From the NCBI GenBank assembly GCA_916700875.1, contig CAKAKS010000060.1, positions 3,457,334-3,521,333 on the forward strand: a DNA stretch of 64,000 bases, given 5' to 3'. This document shows, one piece after another, positions 45,276 through 56,340 of this stretch. The stretch's first letter is position 1; every line of letters begins with the position of its first letter. The position numbers and the translations under genes are program-made. This DNA is from Sebastes aleutianus (lineage: Eukaryota; Chordata; Actinopteri; Perciformes; Sebastidae). Under the pieces are notes generated by a model. That model saw only the letters and a list, made by a program, of their open reading frames with translations, did no database searches and had not been told where the DNA came from.

Positions 45276-45560
45276 GTGCCCAGGCTTCGCCGTGTCCCGG
45301 TCCCCAGCGTTGGCTCCATCAGGACTCCCAGCAAAGAGCTAAGCGGCAGCATCAATGTGACCATTTAGAGCGTGATCTGTGCAGATGCGGTAGGGAGGTC
45401 GGGGCCATTGTGCGGCCCTCCTCCCTCTTGCCTTTCACTTCACCCTCTAGGACGCCGTCCACATCAAAGTTGTTATTGAGGCCCCTCAATCGGAAATCCC
45501 GGTTTGGCAGGGAAGCGAGGTCTTTGAGAAAAGAATGAGGGCCTTGACCCAACATGGGCG
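45276..45560. other. Unique GC-rich segment; possible exon or conserved element
   Basis: A YAG acceptor-like site at 45273-45275 (CTGTCTGTTGGCAG) is followed by a 30-codon frame with high third-position GC (RVPVPSVGSIRTPSKELSGS within it) ending in TAG at 45366-45368. The opposite strand holds a 67-codon frame (45352-45555). No family recognised. It could be a terminal exon, a non-coding exon or just a conserved element. Confidence 0.2.
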
Positions 45561-46171
45561 ACTAAATCGGCCCGTCGACAGCCAAGAGGAAGATTAATAC
45601 TAATAGGGCCTCTTTACACCTGGCGCTAACAAGCATCTCATATCTGGACTGAGTTGAGATTGTGTTTACACCTGACCTTAAAATGCATTTACAGTTGAAT
45701 CTTTTTTTTTATTATATATTTTTTTACAAAGATTGCCACTAATGTCCCATTGAATAGATTTCACACATGCTTCAAAGTTGTTTTTTTCATCCATAAATTA
45801 CATTTTGATTATTATCAATTTCCCTGAAACCTCTTTAAGGTACATTTTGTTGACAATTTATTTATACTGAATTGCATTTTTTTAAAGTCTTATTGATAAT
45901 ATTTTTATGGAGACAAATATTTTTTTGAAATAATACACGCACAGAGCTTTTAGAAAGGTGCCATATAAAAGTCTTGCTTTTCCAAAGAAAAAAAAATATT
46001 ATATTATGAATTTGAATTATTATTCATTTTAAAAATGTTGGCGGGTCCAAAATGAATATTTGTTTATCTCTGTGGAAGGTATTTGACGTTCTAACAAGGC
46101 TTCTAACAAGGTGTGACATCTAGTGTCTGAATGTTATTATATTTGTTATTATATATTTCTATGTTATATTT
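45561..46171. other. Unassigned non-coding sequence
   Basis: AT-rich with T runs. 46085-46105 is a small duplication of TTCTAACAAGG. No element recognised. Confidence 0.45.
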
Positions 46172-46375
46172 GAGGTGGCTTTAGCTCAGAGTGGTCGTCC
46201 TTTAACAACAAGGTTGGTGGTTCGATCCCCGGCTCCCACTGTCTGCATGTTGAAGTGTCCTTGAGCGAGAAACTGAACCCCAAGTTGCTCCCTGGGCGCT
46301 TTACAGGATGGATTAAATGCAGAGGTCAGATTTAACATATGTACCTGTATACATATGACTAATCTAATAAAGTTT
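46172..46375 (+). mobile_element. tRNA-derived SINE with conserved central domain
   Basis: tRNA-like head: GGCTTTAGCTCAGAGTGG (A box region) and GGTTCGATCCCCGG (B box). A body with GAAGTGTCCTTGAGCGAG and ACTGAACCCCAAGTTGCTCC follows, a central motif found in several fish SINE families, then an AATAAAG tail. Orientation plus. Target duplication not clear. Not a functional tRNA gene. Confidence 0.85.
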
Positions 46376-47710
46376 AAGTTATCAATGTTATCAGTTGCAC
46401 CTTTAACCCCTAATGTTGTGTTTGGGGTCCTGCAGACCCCGGGCCCTCTTTAACAGCTCACACAAACCTGCTCAACATTGTTTGTATCACCTTGATACTT
46501 CATGACTTTAACTCATTTTATGAGAGTTGCTTAGAAACACGATTTTGAACCAATGGCATGTTTCTGTCTATTAAAAGCAGCTCAGTCAGTGTGCTCCAGT
46601 CCCCTTTGGACGTTTGCTGTGAGAAGCACCTGATTCAGCTGCATACTGATAGAACCTGCATGGAGAACCTGGTTACAACTAAACAGCAATTTATCTTTAT
46701 TATAACCCGTGTTGTAATAACGATGCTTTATGGTTATTTCTGTTTTGTCGTCTTCATCAAATGTGCATGCCCAGATGGTGGCAAAGGGAAGGGTTACCAC
46801 TTTATTACTTTTCTACATATTGTATTTTAATAAAGTCAGAAGAAAATAAAAAGATGGGGAAAAAAATGGTTGATTTTGCAATTATGATTTTGACACATAC
46901 AGCAGGGTCGGGTGGTCTGTGGGACTCTAAACAACAAGGAAGTAAAGCCAATGTCAACAAAACAGAAGGGTTCAAACTTTATTAAGAGTGTTGTTTCAAT
47001 TTTTGTTTGCACAAATAAAAATAAGCAGAAAAAAAATCAAGAATCTCATAGAGTTTAACACCCTGCTAGTGAACAAGAAACACTCAAGGCTGCAGCATAC
47101 GTAAATACAGTGATGACATGTTCCTGAAGTAGAAAAATCTAACATTTAATTAAATCAAACTTACATTTGTCAGGCAACTAACTCCCATAACACTGGGACA
47201 AGTTATCATGGACAAATATGTCTGAACACATCTATACTGTAGGTGGTTTTGGTGATTACATTTTCAAGGTGTCTTGTGTCTGATTATAGTCCCATCAGCA
47301 AAGACAGGTTCAAGGATACCATGGTTTTTCTAGTTCACCATCTGAAAGGGAAGAGGAAACTACATCATCTCCAACCTCAACAGCGAGGGAGAAAAGAAAG
47401 GAGAAAAAAGTGAGAGGGAGGAAGGGAGGGAGGGAGATGGAGGAGAAGGTGGCAGATAGTGGGATGTATGACTTCTTTCCTCTCTCCCTCTGTTTTTAAG
47501 CTCATGTGGAAAAAGCTTTTCAAATTATGATGTGGATTGACGTGCAGCAGCTGTCCCCTCTCCTGGGTCCTGTCCGTCACCTCGCCGGTCACCGCTGACA
47601 GCACTATGATGGATTAGGAATTGTCATCCAGGACGCTTGTCACTTGTTTACAAGTCGGCCATCCCTCATCTCTCACCACAGGCCTTATAATCTGGCCGAC
47701 ACTCCTCCAA
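46376..47710. other. Unassigned non-coding sequence
   Basis: Frames at 46558-46830 (plus) and 46582-46800 (minus) overlap and lack signatures. 47390-47450 is purine-rich. No element recognised. Confidence 0.42.
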
Positions 47711-47723
47711 CCCCCCCCCCCCC
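47711..47723. repeat. Poly-C run
   Basis: About 13 C bases. Confidence 0.9.
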
Positions 47724-48634
47724 ATACCCCACCCCGCTGCCAGACACGCTATACAAGACAACACCATACATTACAACAGCTTTTTTTTTTTTTCTTCTCT
47801 TCCCCCTAACCTTTCTCTCCCTCTCCCTCCTACATCCCTGGGCTGAACACAGTCAACACATTTAATGCATTAATATATGTGTTGTGTTCGCCAATCTCCC
47901 AGGGACTGGGGCGATGTCTTCTCCTGTCAACCTCTACCCCTGAGAACTGACTGGGTTTTATACAAACATCCCAGTGGGAGAGGGAGGGAGGCTCACATCT
48001 AACCTGCATGCTGTTATTTGAAGAATGGAGCTTTTAAATCTGTTGCCCAAAACTATGGACGATATATATATTCTCTATCACTAGAACCTCTGCTTTAGTG
48101 ATGTGATAGTAGATAAAGATCTGTGTAGGATATAACCTCTGGTTGGTAATAATCAGGTATGTAGAATCACAGCGTTTTCCCCTCTTAAAATATTATTCTA
48201 AGGTGGGTTTTTTAATGTTAAAACGATAAGTAGTCAATTGATTTATTGATTATTATAATTGTTGAAATCCTCATTGAAGTTCATGAAGTGAAAAAAAATA
48301 TTTTATTTTTTTTTTGTTATTATTTTTTATTTTATTTTATTTCCAGCTTCTCATATGTGAAATTTGGCTTGATTTGTTTAATATAATTTTAAATTCAATA
48401 TATTTGGATTTTGAACTATTTGTTGGACAAAACAAGCAATTTAAAGAAGTTACCTTGAGATGAGCATTTTTTTTTTTTTTTTTTTTAGCCAATTCAATTT
48501 TCATTCCAAATGGTTTATTACAAAGAAATAATTGGCAAATAATCAATAAAACGTTGTTTTTAAATAATTTAAAATGTGTGTATTTTGTGGACAAACTTCT
48601 CTAATCACTTAACTTTTTGTTGTGTACATTTATC
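47724..48634. other. Unassigned non-coding sequence
   Basis: T runs at 47780-47792 and 48468-48486. 48090-48600 is AT-rich. Nothing recognised. Confidence 0.45.
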
Positions 48635-49400
48635 TGAACAGGTTTGCACAGTGGGAAGCGAAAAACAGTCAAGCCAATTTTCCGAAAGCTTTCAGACCCA
48701 ATGATGTCGAGCCTGCGTCTCAGAAATATGGAGGAAGGAAGCCCCGCGGAGCGCACTTTGATCTCTCTCTACAGCATCTCTGGATCTGCGGCCTGCTGTG
48801 GGAATGTGTGAGTTTATGCTCCCTCTGCAGGCATAGTCCAAACTGGAAGAGGAGCTAACCAGCCTGCCTCTCTAGCTTGGACTCGGCCGTGCCAGCTGTG
48901 CTCCTGCAGAGAGGATGAGTGGATGCCATCTACCCTGCACTGCTGAGACCCTCCCAGTGCTCCCAGTGTGGCCCTTGAGAGAGGCCATAATCTTCTCCTA
49001 TCTGCCTTAATGGTTCCCTCTGTGGATGCTGAGATGGCAGGCCTGGGAGTGGGGGGAGGAGGGAGGGCGGCACGCTGGATCCTACCACGAGCATATTGTC
49101 ATTAAATTAAAAATTTCTGAACACTCCCTTGCTCGTGGCATAACCGCCGCCGTGAGAGCGATCATAATTGGCTCTGAAAACACGCATAATTGCCTTCAGC
49201 TGGCGTTCTTTTACAGTTGACATTGTTGAGGCGACTGCGGGGCGATTGGTGAATTGAATATGCAGCTTGTTTCACAATGGCAGTCGTAATTGAAATATGG
49301 TACGTGTGAGTGGAAGATTACATTAAAGCTCCTAGATAATCACCTGACAGGGGAGTCATTGAATCGACAATCTGCCGCGGAGTTTCGGGGAGCGGGGCCA
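48635..49400. other. Candidate conserved non-coding elements
   Basis: 48640-48900: unique, GC-balanced, with one 78-codon plus frame. 49080-49400: ATTGTCATTAAATTAAAAAT, GATCATAATTGGCTCTG, ACACGCATAATTGCC and GCAGTCGTAATTGAAATATG, dense TAAT cores. The second block is the stronger. Roles are inferred. Confidence 0.37.
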
Positions 49401-49772
49401 GAGCGAACAGGCCGAGGGAGGACGGGGAGGGAAGAGGGCGAGGGGGGTGAAGGGGGTGAGGGGTAAAGGAAGGCATCAGGCAGAATTAGAAGAAGGAAAA
49501 AAAAAAAAGCTCTTGGCTGGCTCACTTATTCAGAGCAGTCCTGGATTGCCAGGCTGGCATTCCTGGGCTCTTTCTATCACCACATTTATCCCGCTCCCTC
49601 CCACCCGCCCTCCCTATTCTCTCTTAGATGCTCACCCCTCCACTGCTTTGAGTAGACCACTTCCCCTTTAAGAGCTAACAGATGGCTAGCCGTTGCTGTT
49701 GCATTTTATCCTCATTTTCATTCATATTTTTATTGCTTTTTTTTCATTGTGGCAAAACCGCACCGTTCTCGT

Positions 49773-49801
49773 CACACACACACACACACACACACACACA
49801 A
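49773..49801. repeat. (CA)n microsatellite
   Basis: About 14 units. Confidence 0.95.
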
Positions 49802-50038
49802 GACTGCCTACACTCAGCTGAAACAGACGTTGAATTAACTCAGATTGCGTGCTGGTGGTGATCTTCACTTCACCTTTAAGGCATCCTTTTATAGGAAGGA
49901 AGTGTAACATCCCATGATTCAACTGGCATATTAATGTTTTGATTTCATTGAAACTTCCTCACACCATTTTTTTTTTCTTTGTGACCGTCCTTTCACTTCC
50001 TCACCCTAATAGACAGCAGGAAGGGAAGTGTTATTTCA

Positions 50039-50058
50039 CAACACACACACACACACAT
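50039..50058. repeat. (CA)n microsatellite
   Basis: About nine units. Confidence 0.93.
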
Positions 50059-50254
50059 TAGGCACATTACTGGAAAACTGATGCACAAAAGTAAAGAAAA
50101 GATGCTCCCATTCATCCTCAGTGCACGCTGCAGACTATCAGTGCTGCTGTTGTTGTTGCTGAGGTGAAAAACCTTGCAGGTGCCTCCTCTCTTTAATCTA
50201 CTTCTCCCTTCACCATTATCTTATATTTGTGTATAAACACACAGACTGTGCAGC

Positions 50255-50620
50255 CCGATAATATGCAATTAAAAACAAAGATCATTAAAAAGTTATTGGT
50301 GTCTGCCTAATTACTATAACTTTACCCCCCTTATAATGAGCGTGCATGGGTATTGATTCGAAGCAAATCTCCCTTTCCTCCTGGAAAAAAGCAGGTAGTT
50401 ACTTTGTGTTAAATCATTAATATAGTAATGATTTTTCCAGAACACTCTCAATTAAGACCGGAGCAGAAAATGACCCAGGGGAGTTGAAGCTCACGCTCTT
50501 AAAAGTGTGATGTTCCAAATATATCCTGGCTCTCTCTCGCCAGAGAATATGGATAGGGCCGAGCCGTGTCTCTGAATCATTTAAAGTGGAGCTGGTTGAT
50601 TAGGATGTGTGTAAACGTGT
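50255..50620. other. Candidate conserved non-coding element
   Basis: ATAATATGCAATTAAAAAC, AAAGATCATTAAAAAG, GTCTGCCTAATTACTATAAC, AATCATTAATATAGTAATG: unique with TAAT clusters. The role is inferred. Confidence 0.38.
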
Positions 50621-50825
50621 TTCTGTGTTAAAGGTCTGCACCTTTAATGTAATACAGTATATGTACTAATACACTGCACCGCATAAGCAAGTAATAACCA
50701 AGCGATAGAAAGTGATGCAGTGGTCTGCTTTGACCTCCAGTAGGTGACAAAGACAAAGTCTGCCTGGATGAAAAATGGATGAAATATTAAAAGAAAGGCA
50801 GAGAAGTCCACTAATGCTAGCTATG

Positions 50826-50985
50826 CTAGATTTTTAAAGCCTAAAAACAGAGCCATGAGGAGGCGCAGAGGTCTAGTTCTCTCTCAGAACACTTGAATTA
50901 CAATATGCTGAAAGGTTATTATGGAATTTTTTGCCCAATGATGCCAAAAATATACTGCGTACTTAAGCTTTAACCATATTCACCA
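50826..50985 (-). mobile_element. MITE fragment, minus copy of the 63.3-kb family
   Basis: GAACACTTGAATTACAATATG, CTGAAAGGTTATTATGGAAT and CCCAATGATGCCAAAA are the reverse complement of phrases at 63370-63425. Only about 160 bp of the family is present, ending near CTTAAGCTTTAA. Confidence 0.8.
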
Positions 50986-50989
50986 TTTT

Positions 50990-51700
50990 TTTTAGTGTGT
51001 TAGCGTGCTAACATTTGCTAATTAACACTGAACACAAAGTGGGCCTACAGATGTGTCACGGTCCTAGTGGTTTTTGTTAGAGTTTGTTTCCTGTTTTTAA
51101 TTTGAAAGTCCTCTCCTCTTGTGTCTTGTCTGGTTTTACTTCCTGCCTTTGTTTGGGGACAGATCCACCTGTCCCTAATTAGTGCTGCACTCCCCTCACC
51201 TCCTGCACACCTGTTCTCACTACCCAATTAGTCAGTTACACCACCTCAGTACCTATATGTTCTTTGTCAGTCTTTCGTCGTGTATGGAGTTTTGTTTTGC
51301 TTGGACTCTCAGTTTAGTAAGCCTTTTTGTTAATTAAATATCTTCGTTGAATCTGGTTGCATTTGGGCCTGTTATGCTCCCTGCACCGTGACAAGATGAG
51401 GCTGATGGGAATGTCATTTTGACCTATGATGGGAATCACCAAAGGCTTTCCAACCTATCTGAAGAGGAACATGAATATATGTTTTAAATTCCATGGCAAT
51501 CCATCCAAAAATTTAGACAATTCAACTTCATAGTGCCGTTTGAAGAAAATGTCAGGTGATCTCCAAAGTTGTCAGGATAAAACGTCTTGGAACAATGAAT
51601 GTCAGTAGAAAATGTTGTGTGCATTAAGTGAGAAGATTTCATTGGATAAGCGAAATATTGGACCTGCTGGTGGCGCTAGAGGAAAAGACAGAGGACAATT
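50990..51700 (+). repeat. GTTAGC...TGGCGCTAGAGG repeat, interrupted
   Basis: GTTAGCGTGCTAACATTTGC and CACTGAACACAAAGTGGGC lead in; after the 340-bp insertion come GGCTGATGGGAATGTCATTT, ATTCCATGGCAATCCATCC and GCTGGTGGCGCTAGAGGAAA, the order I recall for a very common fish repeat. A related start lies at 22855. Interrupted at 51054-51393. Confidence 0.75.
51054..51393 (+). mobile_element. Short element with TGTCACGGT / ACCGTGACA ends
   Basis: Nine-base perfect terminal inverted repeats. AGATG is duplicated directly at both sides (51049-51053 and 51394-51398). Body is T/C-rich with TTTACTTCCTGCCTTTG, GTCCCTAATTAGTGCTGC. No coding potential, hence non-autonomous. Related degraded sequence at 9.65-10.07 kb and perhaps 62.6 kb. 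Confidence 0.85.
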
Positions 51701-53074
51701 AAACTGAGCTCAAGGTCTCAGTGTAATTCTCCAGGATATAATCACCCTCTTCACACAGCGGATGATAAGGTAAGAGCAGATATGAAAGACTTCCTGTGTC
51801 TGTCATGGTTTTCAGGTTTGCATACATCAACTTGCTCGCCTTTGTAATTCAAATCCTGCTCCTCTGTGATCTCTGAACCTCCACCCAGACCCATCAGACC
51901 CCCTCCCCCTCCCCCCGCCACTCCACTCTCCCCCAAAACGCTCCAACAATTAGGTCATTTGTCCGTCTATTATCTCAACACCTGCAAGAAAATCTGTCTC
52001 AATTTTCCCCTCTGCTTCTGATCTGGTCTCCCTCCCGTCTTCTTCCGCGGCCCCCACCGAGACGCCGGTTTGGCCCCCGAGCAGCTTCTGTCTCTGTCAG
52101 GTTGGCTCCTGGGCGCTGCCATCCCACCATGCATTGTGCCCATGCCAAGAGTCTGTGCCAGATCACACCCCTTTAGCACCGAATGCTTGTCGTGACCCTG
52201 CCTTTTCTTTTCTTTTCGCTCTTTCTCTGGCCCCTGTGCCAAACACACACACAGGGCTCAAGTAGGGATACACAAAAAACATCTCTCTCTCTCCTTCCTT
52301 TCACTCAGACCCATAATATTCACTTAGCGAGGACCAGGAGGGGTTGGAACAAAGGGACCTTTGGGGTTGGGCAGTGAGTCGTTATAGTCTCCATAACCAC
52401 AGTTTACAGCAGCTTACTTTTCAAATGCCTGACATTTTACTTCCTATTCCTTAGATTTGTTCGGGCGGGTACAGTGCGTCATCTTTGTTTGACTTCATCA
52501 CACGTAAAGAGCCATTTTCACTCGGTTTAATGTCATCGCCTTGGTAACCAGCAGGTTTTTGGCAACAACGCAGAAACGGCCAATTTGTCAATGGAATGTG
52601 TGAAGTGTCAATATAAATCTATCTAACTCCGCCTGGGCCCCATTCAGGACATAATTTTTCATATGCATATGGGAATTTTTGGTGTATTACTTTCTCACAC
52701 TTTTTTTTTTAACAGCCAGTGACAGATTAGACAGAAGCTCCAGCTCAGGGGTCCCAGTGGAGTGAGTGTGGGGGGGGGGTCGAAGGAAGAGAGGTGAGGG
52801 CCGAGAGCTGGTTTTGTGGGAGGAAGCAGTTGGGTACCAATGTATGGATGAAAACATTCAAGCTCCGTTCTTACAGTAGGCATTTAAAGCCTCTTGGGTT
52901 GTTGCTCCAGTGGTTTCTGAATGGGTGTCCAGCAAAATGAGAAACTGTTTCACCAAATTACGATCCTTAAGAGTTCAGTCCCGGTTGATTTGGTGACTCC
53001 TATGGTTAGTGGAAGTACCACAAGTTGGGTTTAATGCTAGAGGTCTCAGAATTATGATGTGACAACGCAATGGT
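51701..53074. other. Unassigned non-coding sequence
   Basis: C-rich around 51895-51925, a ten-G run near 52770, T run near 52700. 51760-51870 and 52500-52640 are unique. No gene or element recognised; frames are short and non-homologous to anything I know. Confidence 0.42.
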
Positions 53075-53670
53075 TATCGTTCAGCCAGTGGGGCAACCTC
53101 CGGGTCTGAAAAGTGAAGCCAATGCTGAAGTGCCTTACACTTGCATTCTCTCTAACAGCCGGCAGGGGGCGACTCCTCTGGTTGCTAAAAGAAGTCTGGT
53201 TGTATAGAAGTCTATGAGAAAATGAGCCTACTTCTCACTTGATTTATTACCTCAGTAAACATCGTAAACATGAGTTTATGGTCTCAATCGCAATCTTTAA
53301 TACAGCATGATGTTCATTTAGTAAATTATGGTCCCATTGAGAGGCACATAGACCATAAAGCAGGGGATGCTTTAGGGTGCGGCTACCTGGTGATTGACAG
53401 GTCGCTACCACGGCGTTGTCCGGTCTGGGAGTTGTTTTTGTTTTTGTTGTGTAACTTTAACTCTTTCGCAGTGTGTTTTCAGTTCATGAAAGTTAATATT
53501 AACATTTTGGTCGCTTAATATGTCTTATTCAGTGTTTAGTTGTGCTTAGCTCCACCCTCTCGTGTCACTTCTGGTTGCAATAAAACCAAGATGGTGACGG
53601 CCAAAATGCCAATCTCGAGGCTTCAAAACGTCAGGGTGACTGCGTCCATTTCTTATATGCAGTCTATGCG
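53075..53670 (+). repeat. Long dispersed fish repeat, well preserved
   Basis: Continuous phrases GGCAACCTCCGGGTCTGAAA, AGCCGGCAGGGGGCGACTCC, AGAAGTCTGGTTGTATAGAA, AAGCAGGGGATGCTTTAGGG, GATTGACAGGTCGCTACCAC and AAACCAAGATGGTGACGGCC, the order I recall from an abundant percomorph repeat. The contained 82-codon frames are chance. Class unknown. Good preservation suggests recent activity. Confidence 0.78.
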
Positions 53671-53942
53671 TTTAGCACAAAAGCGGTTAGATTTAGGGAA
53701 AGCTCATCTTTTTTGGGTTAAAATAAGTAGATTGGTAAGCTTAGGGGACCTTCATCGTAATAACCATAATACAATTTTAAACACATAGCGGTCTGCCATG
53801 TTAAGCCCAATGTTTTGCTGACCCATCCATCCATCCAGACCTCTCTCCACATAGACATTGTCACTGTATAACAATGTCACATAACTTCCTCCTTTGCTCC
53901 CAGCATATGGCTGCTAAAGAGCTTTAGTTGTCATTTCAACAT
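53671..53942. other. Unassigned non-coding sequence
   Basis: 53680-53740 (GGTTAGATTTAGGGAAAG, TTTGGGTTAAAATAAG) resembles the 4.5-kb repeat family. A short CCATCCATCCATCC run lies near 53825. Confidence 0.5.
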
Positions 53943-54731
53943 TAAAGGGGCTGTTTGTAAGAATCAGAAATTGCTTGTTAACAGCAACACCTGTGGCCGT
54001 TAAGTCAAGAAAAGTCAGCGTCCTGTTGCTGGCGCTTGCGCTCGCTCTACATAGACATGAACGAGCATCGGTCAAAACAGTGAGGCGACACACGTCAGCT
54101 AAAAGCACAATATCACTCTATATTTCAGCTGCTTGGCAGTAATGTTAGCTGACCAGACGAAGGTCTCTCCATGAATCACTGCTGATACTAGTGTTGGCTT
54201 TTCCTGCCTCAGCCTCCCGACCGCGGCCGGAGGGAACAGGGGAGACACCGGAGTTTTGGTCGGAGACGATAACGTTTCTCTCTGCGGAGCCCCGTCACTT
54301 CACAAGACACAGGAAACCTCTGTTGGTCTGGAGGAGCTGCAGCAGTTATTTCTGCAGAAACGTCCACTGTACATTCACTAGATATTCTCAGAGCTAAACT
54401 AACTCTTCTGAAGTGTGTAGTGTGCACGCATGCACGTCAGGGGGAGCGAGCTGAGCGAGTGAGAACGAGCGCGATGTGTGAGTGAAGGCAAGCAGGCAGA
54501 GGAGCAGAGACTCCGATCCTGGAGACCAAAGCTATGGTCTCCCCCGCGTCCTCCGACCGCGGCCAACACTGTTTAACAGACGGGCTTCACTAGATAGAAC
54601 TTTGCGGTTTTGGTGCTTCCGTGTAGTTTGTGTTGGAGTCTTGTCTGAACAGCGTAGCCACACGTGAGCGCGCATGCGACACCGACCCACAATGATTTAT
54701 ACGTGTAAAAAGTTAAAAACAGTCCCTTTTA
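53943..54731. mobile_element. MITE-like element with AAAGGG.CTGTTT ends
   Basis: Left end TAAAGGGGCTGTTTGTAA, right end AAAAACAGTCCCTTTTA, inverted. Interior GC-rich with two similar CCGACCGCGGCC and TCCGACCGCGGCCAAC segments about 330 bp apart. No transposase. GC content is locally much higher than the flanks. Confidence 0.82.
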
Positions 54732-54884
54732 CATATTTCATTCTGGGGTGCTTGCAGAAACAACTGATGCTGTCTTTCTTCTTGGGTGGTCAGTTTCATA
54801 TTTAGAGGTAATGTAACGCAACAGAATGTAAATACATTGAATTGCTAATGCTGAAAAAATATGCTGATCATAAATAGTATCAAA

Positions 54885-54921
54885 AACTCACTTTCATGAA
54901 CGTAGTTCATGAAAGTGAGTT
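54885..54921. repeat. Perfect hairpin, 17-bp arms, 3-nt loop
   Basis: AACTCACTTTCATGAAC, loop GTA, GTTCATGAAAGTGAGTT: arms are exact reverse complements. It could be the end of a transposon, a small palindrome or an assembly fold-back. Arms are too short for a typical microRNA precursor. Confidence 0.9.
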
Positions 54922-55399
54922 CAACTTTAAAGACTGAAAACAAACGACTAAAAAGACTTGAGGACAAAGCGCATGCAGTAAAACTCTAACTAAACCAACA
55001 GCAACAAAGATCTCCACACTGCTGCGGCCTCGGGATAAAGACCGATGGGGGTCCATGACCTGTAATGATTTTTTACCTGAGGGTCCGTGACATGAAAATG
55101 TTTGAGCTCCCCTGCTGTACATACTTATGATCGCTGAAGAGCAGCGTGTCAAAGCATGGCATTTATGTTCATGTGACATTATCAAAATGCTCATATGACA
55201 GCACACCAATTATGAATCCTGACGAGGCGACACCGGAAAACATTTTGCACTTCCACTCTCGCTGACATGACCTTTTACTATGATCCTGCGTTCCTCCGAT
55301 AGACGTCACCTCCTGTGCTGCCCCCCCCACGCCCCCTCTCTATTTTTTTTTTCTATTCATAGCTCCGTCCTCTCTGCTTCCATCCCAAGGTAAATCCCA
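54922..55399. other. Unassigned non-coding sequence
   Basis: 55040-55120 (GGGGGTCCATGACCTG, GAGGGTCCGTGACATG) looks like an old repeat fragment. A T run lies near 55345. Confidence 0.42.
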
Positions 55400-55720
55400 T
55401 TGGGTGGATGCTTTGTTGTGGAAGCTTGTGAATGTTTTCGCTGCTGTTATTTATTGGCCCGCTGACAGGGCCATGAATTCCGGGCCAAAGTGAAACTCAT
55501 ATTGTTATCAAAAGCATAAAATTCCTATCACTTTAGGTGTCAGAGCAGAGACAAGAAAATGAAACAGGTACTCATAAAGGCAGCGGGCGTCATAAATCAG
55601 CCGGAGGGGCCCGAGCACGGAGACGCTTGATTAAATAAGGGGAATTAGGTATTTTTGCAAAAGCGGGAAATAACATTGATCTATGCCCCTGTCAGTGGCG
55701 AGGCTTGACACCATTGTGTA
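55400..55720. other. Strong candidate conserved non-coding element
   Basis: Unique block: CATATTGTTATCAAAAGC, AAAATTCCTATCACTTTAGG, GGCGTCATAAATCAGCCGG, CTTGATTAAATAAGGGGAAT, GGGAAATAACATTGATC. No repeats or ORF. The role is inferred. Confidence 0.42.
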
Positions 55721-56340
55721 TTGTTTATTTGTCTTGTGTATTTATAGTATATCAATCTCCCTGTGACTGAATGATATGAGTGAGAGAAAACCCAGCCTCC
55801 TTTGGCTGCCATGTGTTCTGCTGCTGGAAAACTAGGGACAGATTTATCCAGGATCTGAGTTTAGCCGTCTCCAGTTTCCTCAGCAATTGAAGCTCCAACC
55901 GTATCCTATAGCTTTGTTTACCAGGACACATGTGAAATGAGCCAATAGGACTACTGTTTTTCCTACAGCGCCATAGGCATCAAGAGGCAATTTAAGGTCA
56001 GTCAGGGGTGAGACACTGCACTAGTTTATACCAGGGTGCAATCAAATTTCATTGCGTTTTACGGAAAATCACTTTCGGGGAAATCATTTCTATTTTTCTA
56101 CTGAGTGTCGGATATCTATTTAATAAGAGGAAGTCTTGTTGTTCGGAAAATGCAATAAATCTTCACACCTCACACTGCTAGAAAATTCTAACACAACAAA
56201 CAATCCTTTACTTGTGTTGCCTGTTTCATTGGCACTTTGTATACTCTCTCTGCGAGAGTTTGAATCTTCCACCTTGGAACCAGGATGGCAAAAAAAAACA
56301 GATAAGATTTAGTATGTACTTCAAAACCCAGAAGTAAATA
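55721..56340. other. Unassigned non-coding sequence
   Basis: Unique and AT-rich. No element recognised. Confidence 0.45.

Larger units (their letters stand above)
49401..50254. other. Unassigned sequence with simple repeats
   Basis: G-rich near 49410-49470 and contains two CA tracts (49773-49801, 50039-50058). No gene. Confidence 0.5.

Noticed and set aside
46172..46240. Functional tRNA gene
   Set aside because: Same reasoning: SINE head with a conserved SINE body downstream and no cloverleaf pairing.
54885..54921. MicroRNA precursor
   Set aside because: Arms of 17 bp and a three-base loop are too short for a canonical precursor, and flanks do not extend the stem.
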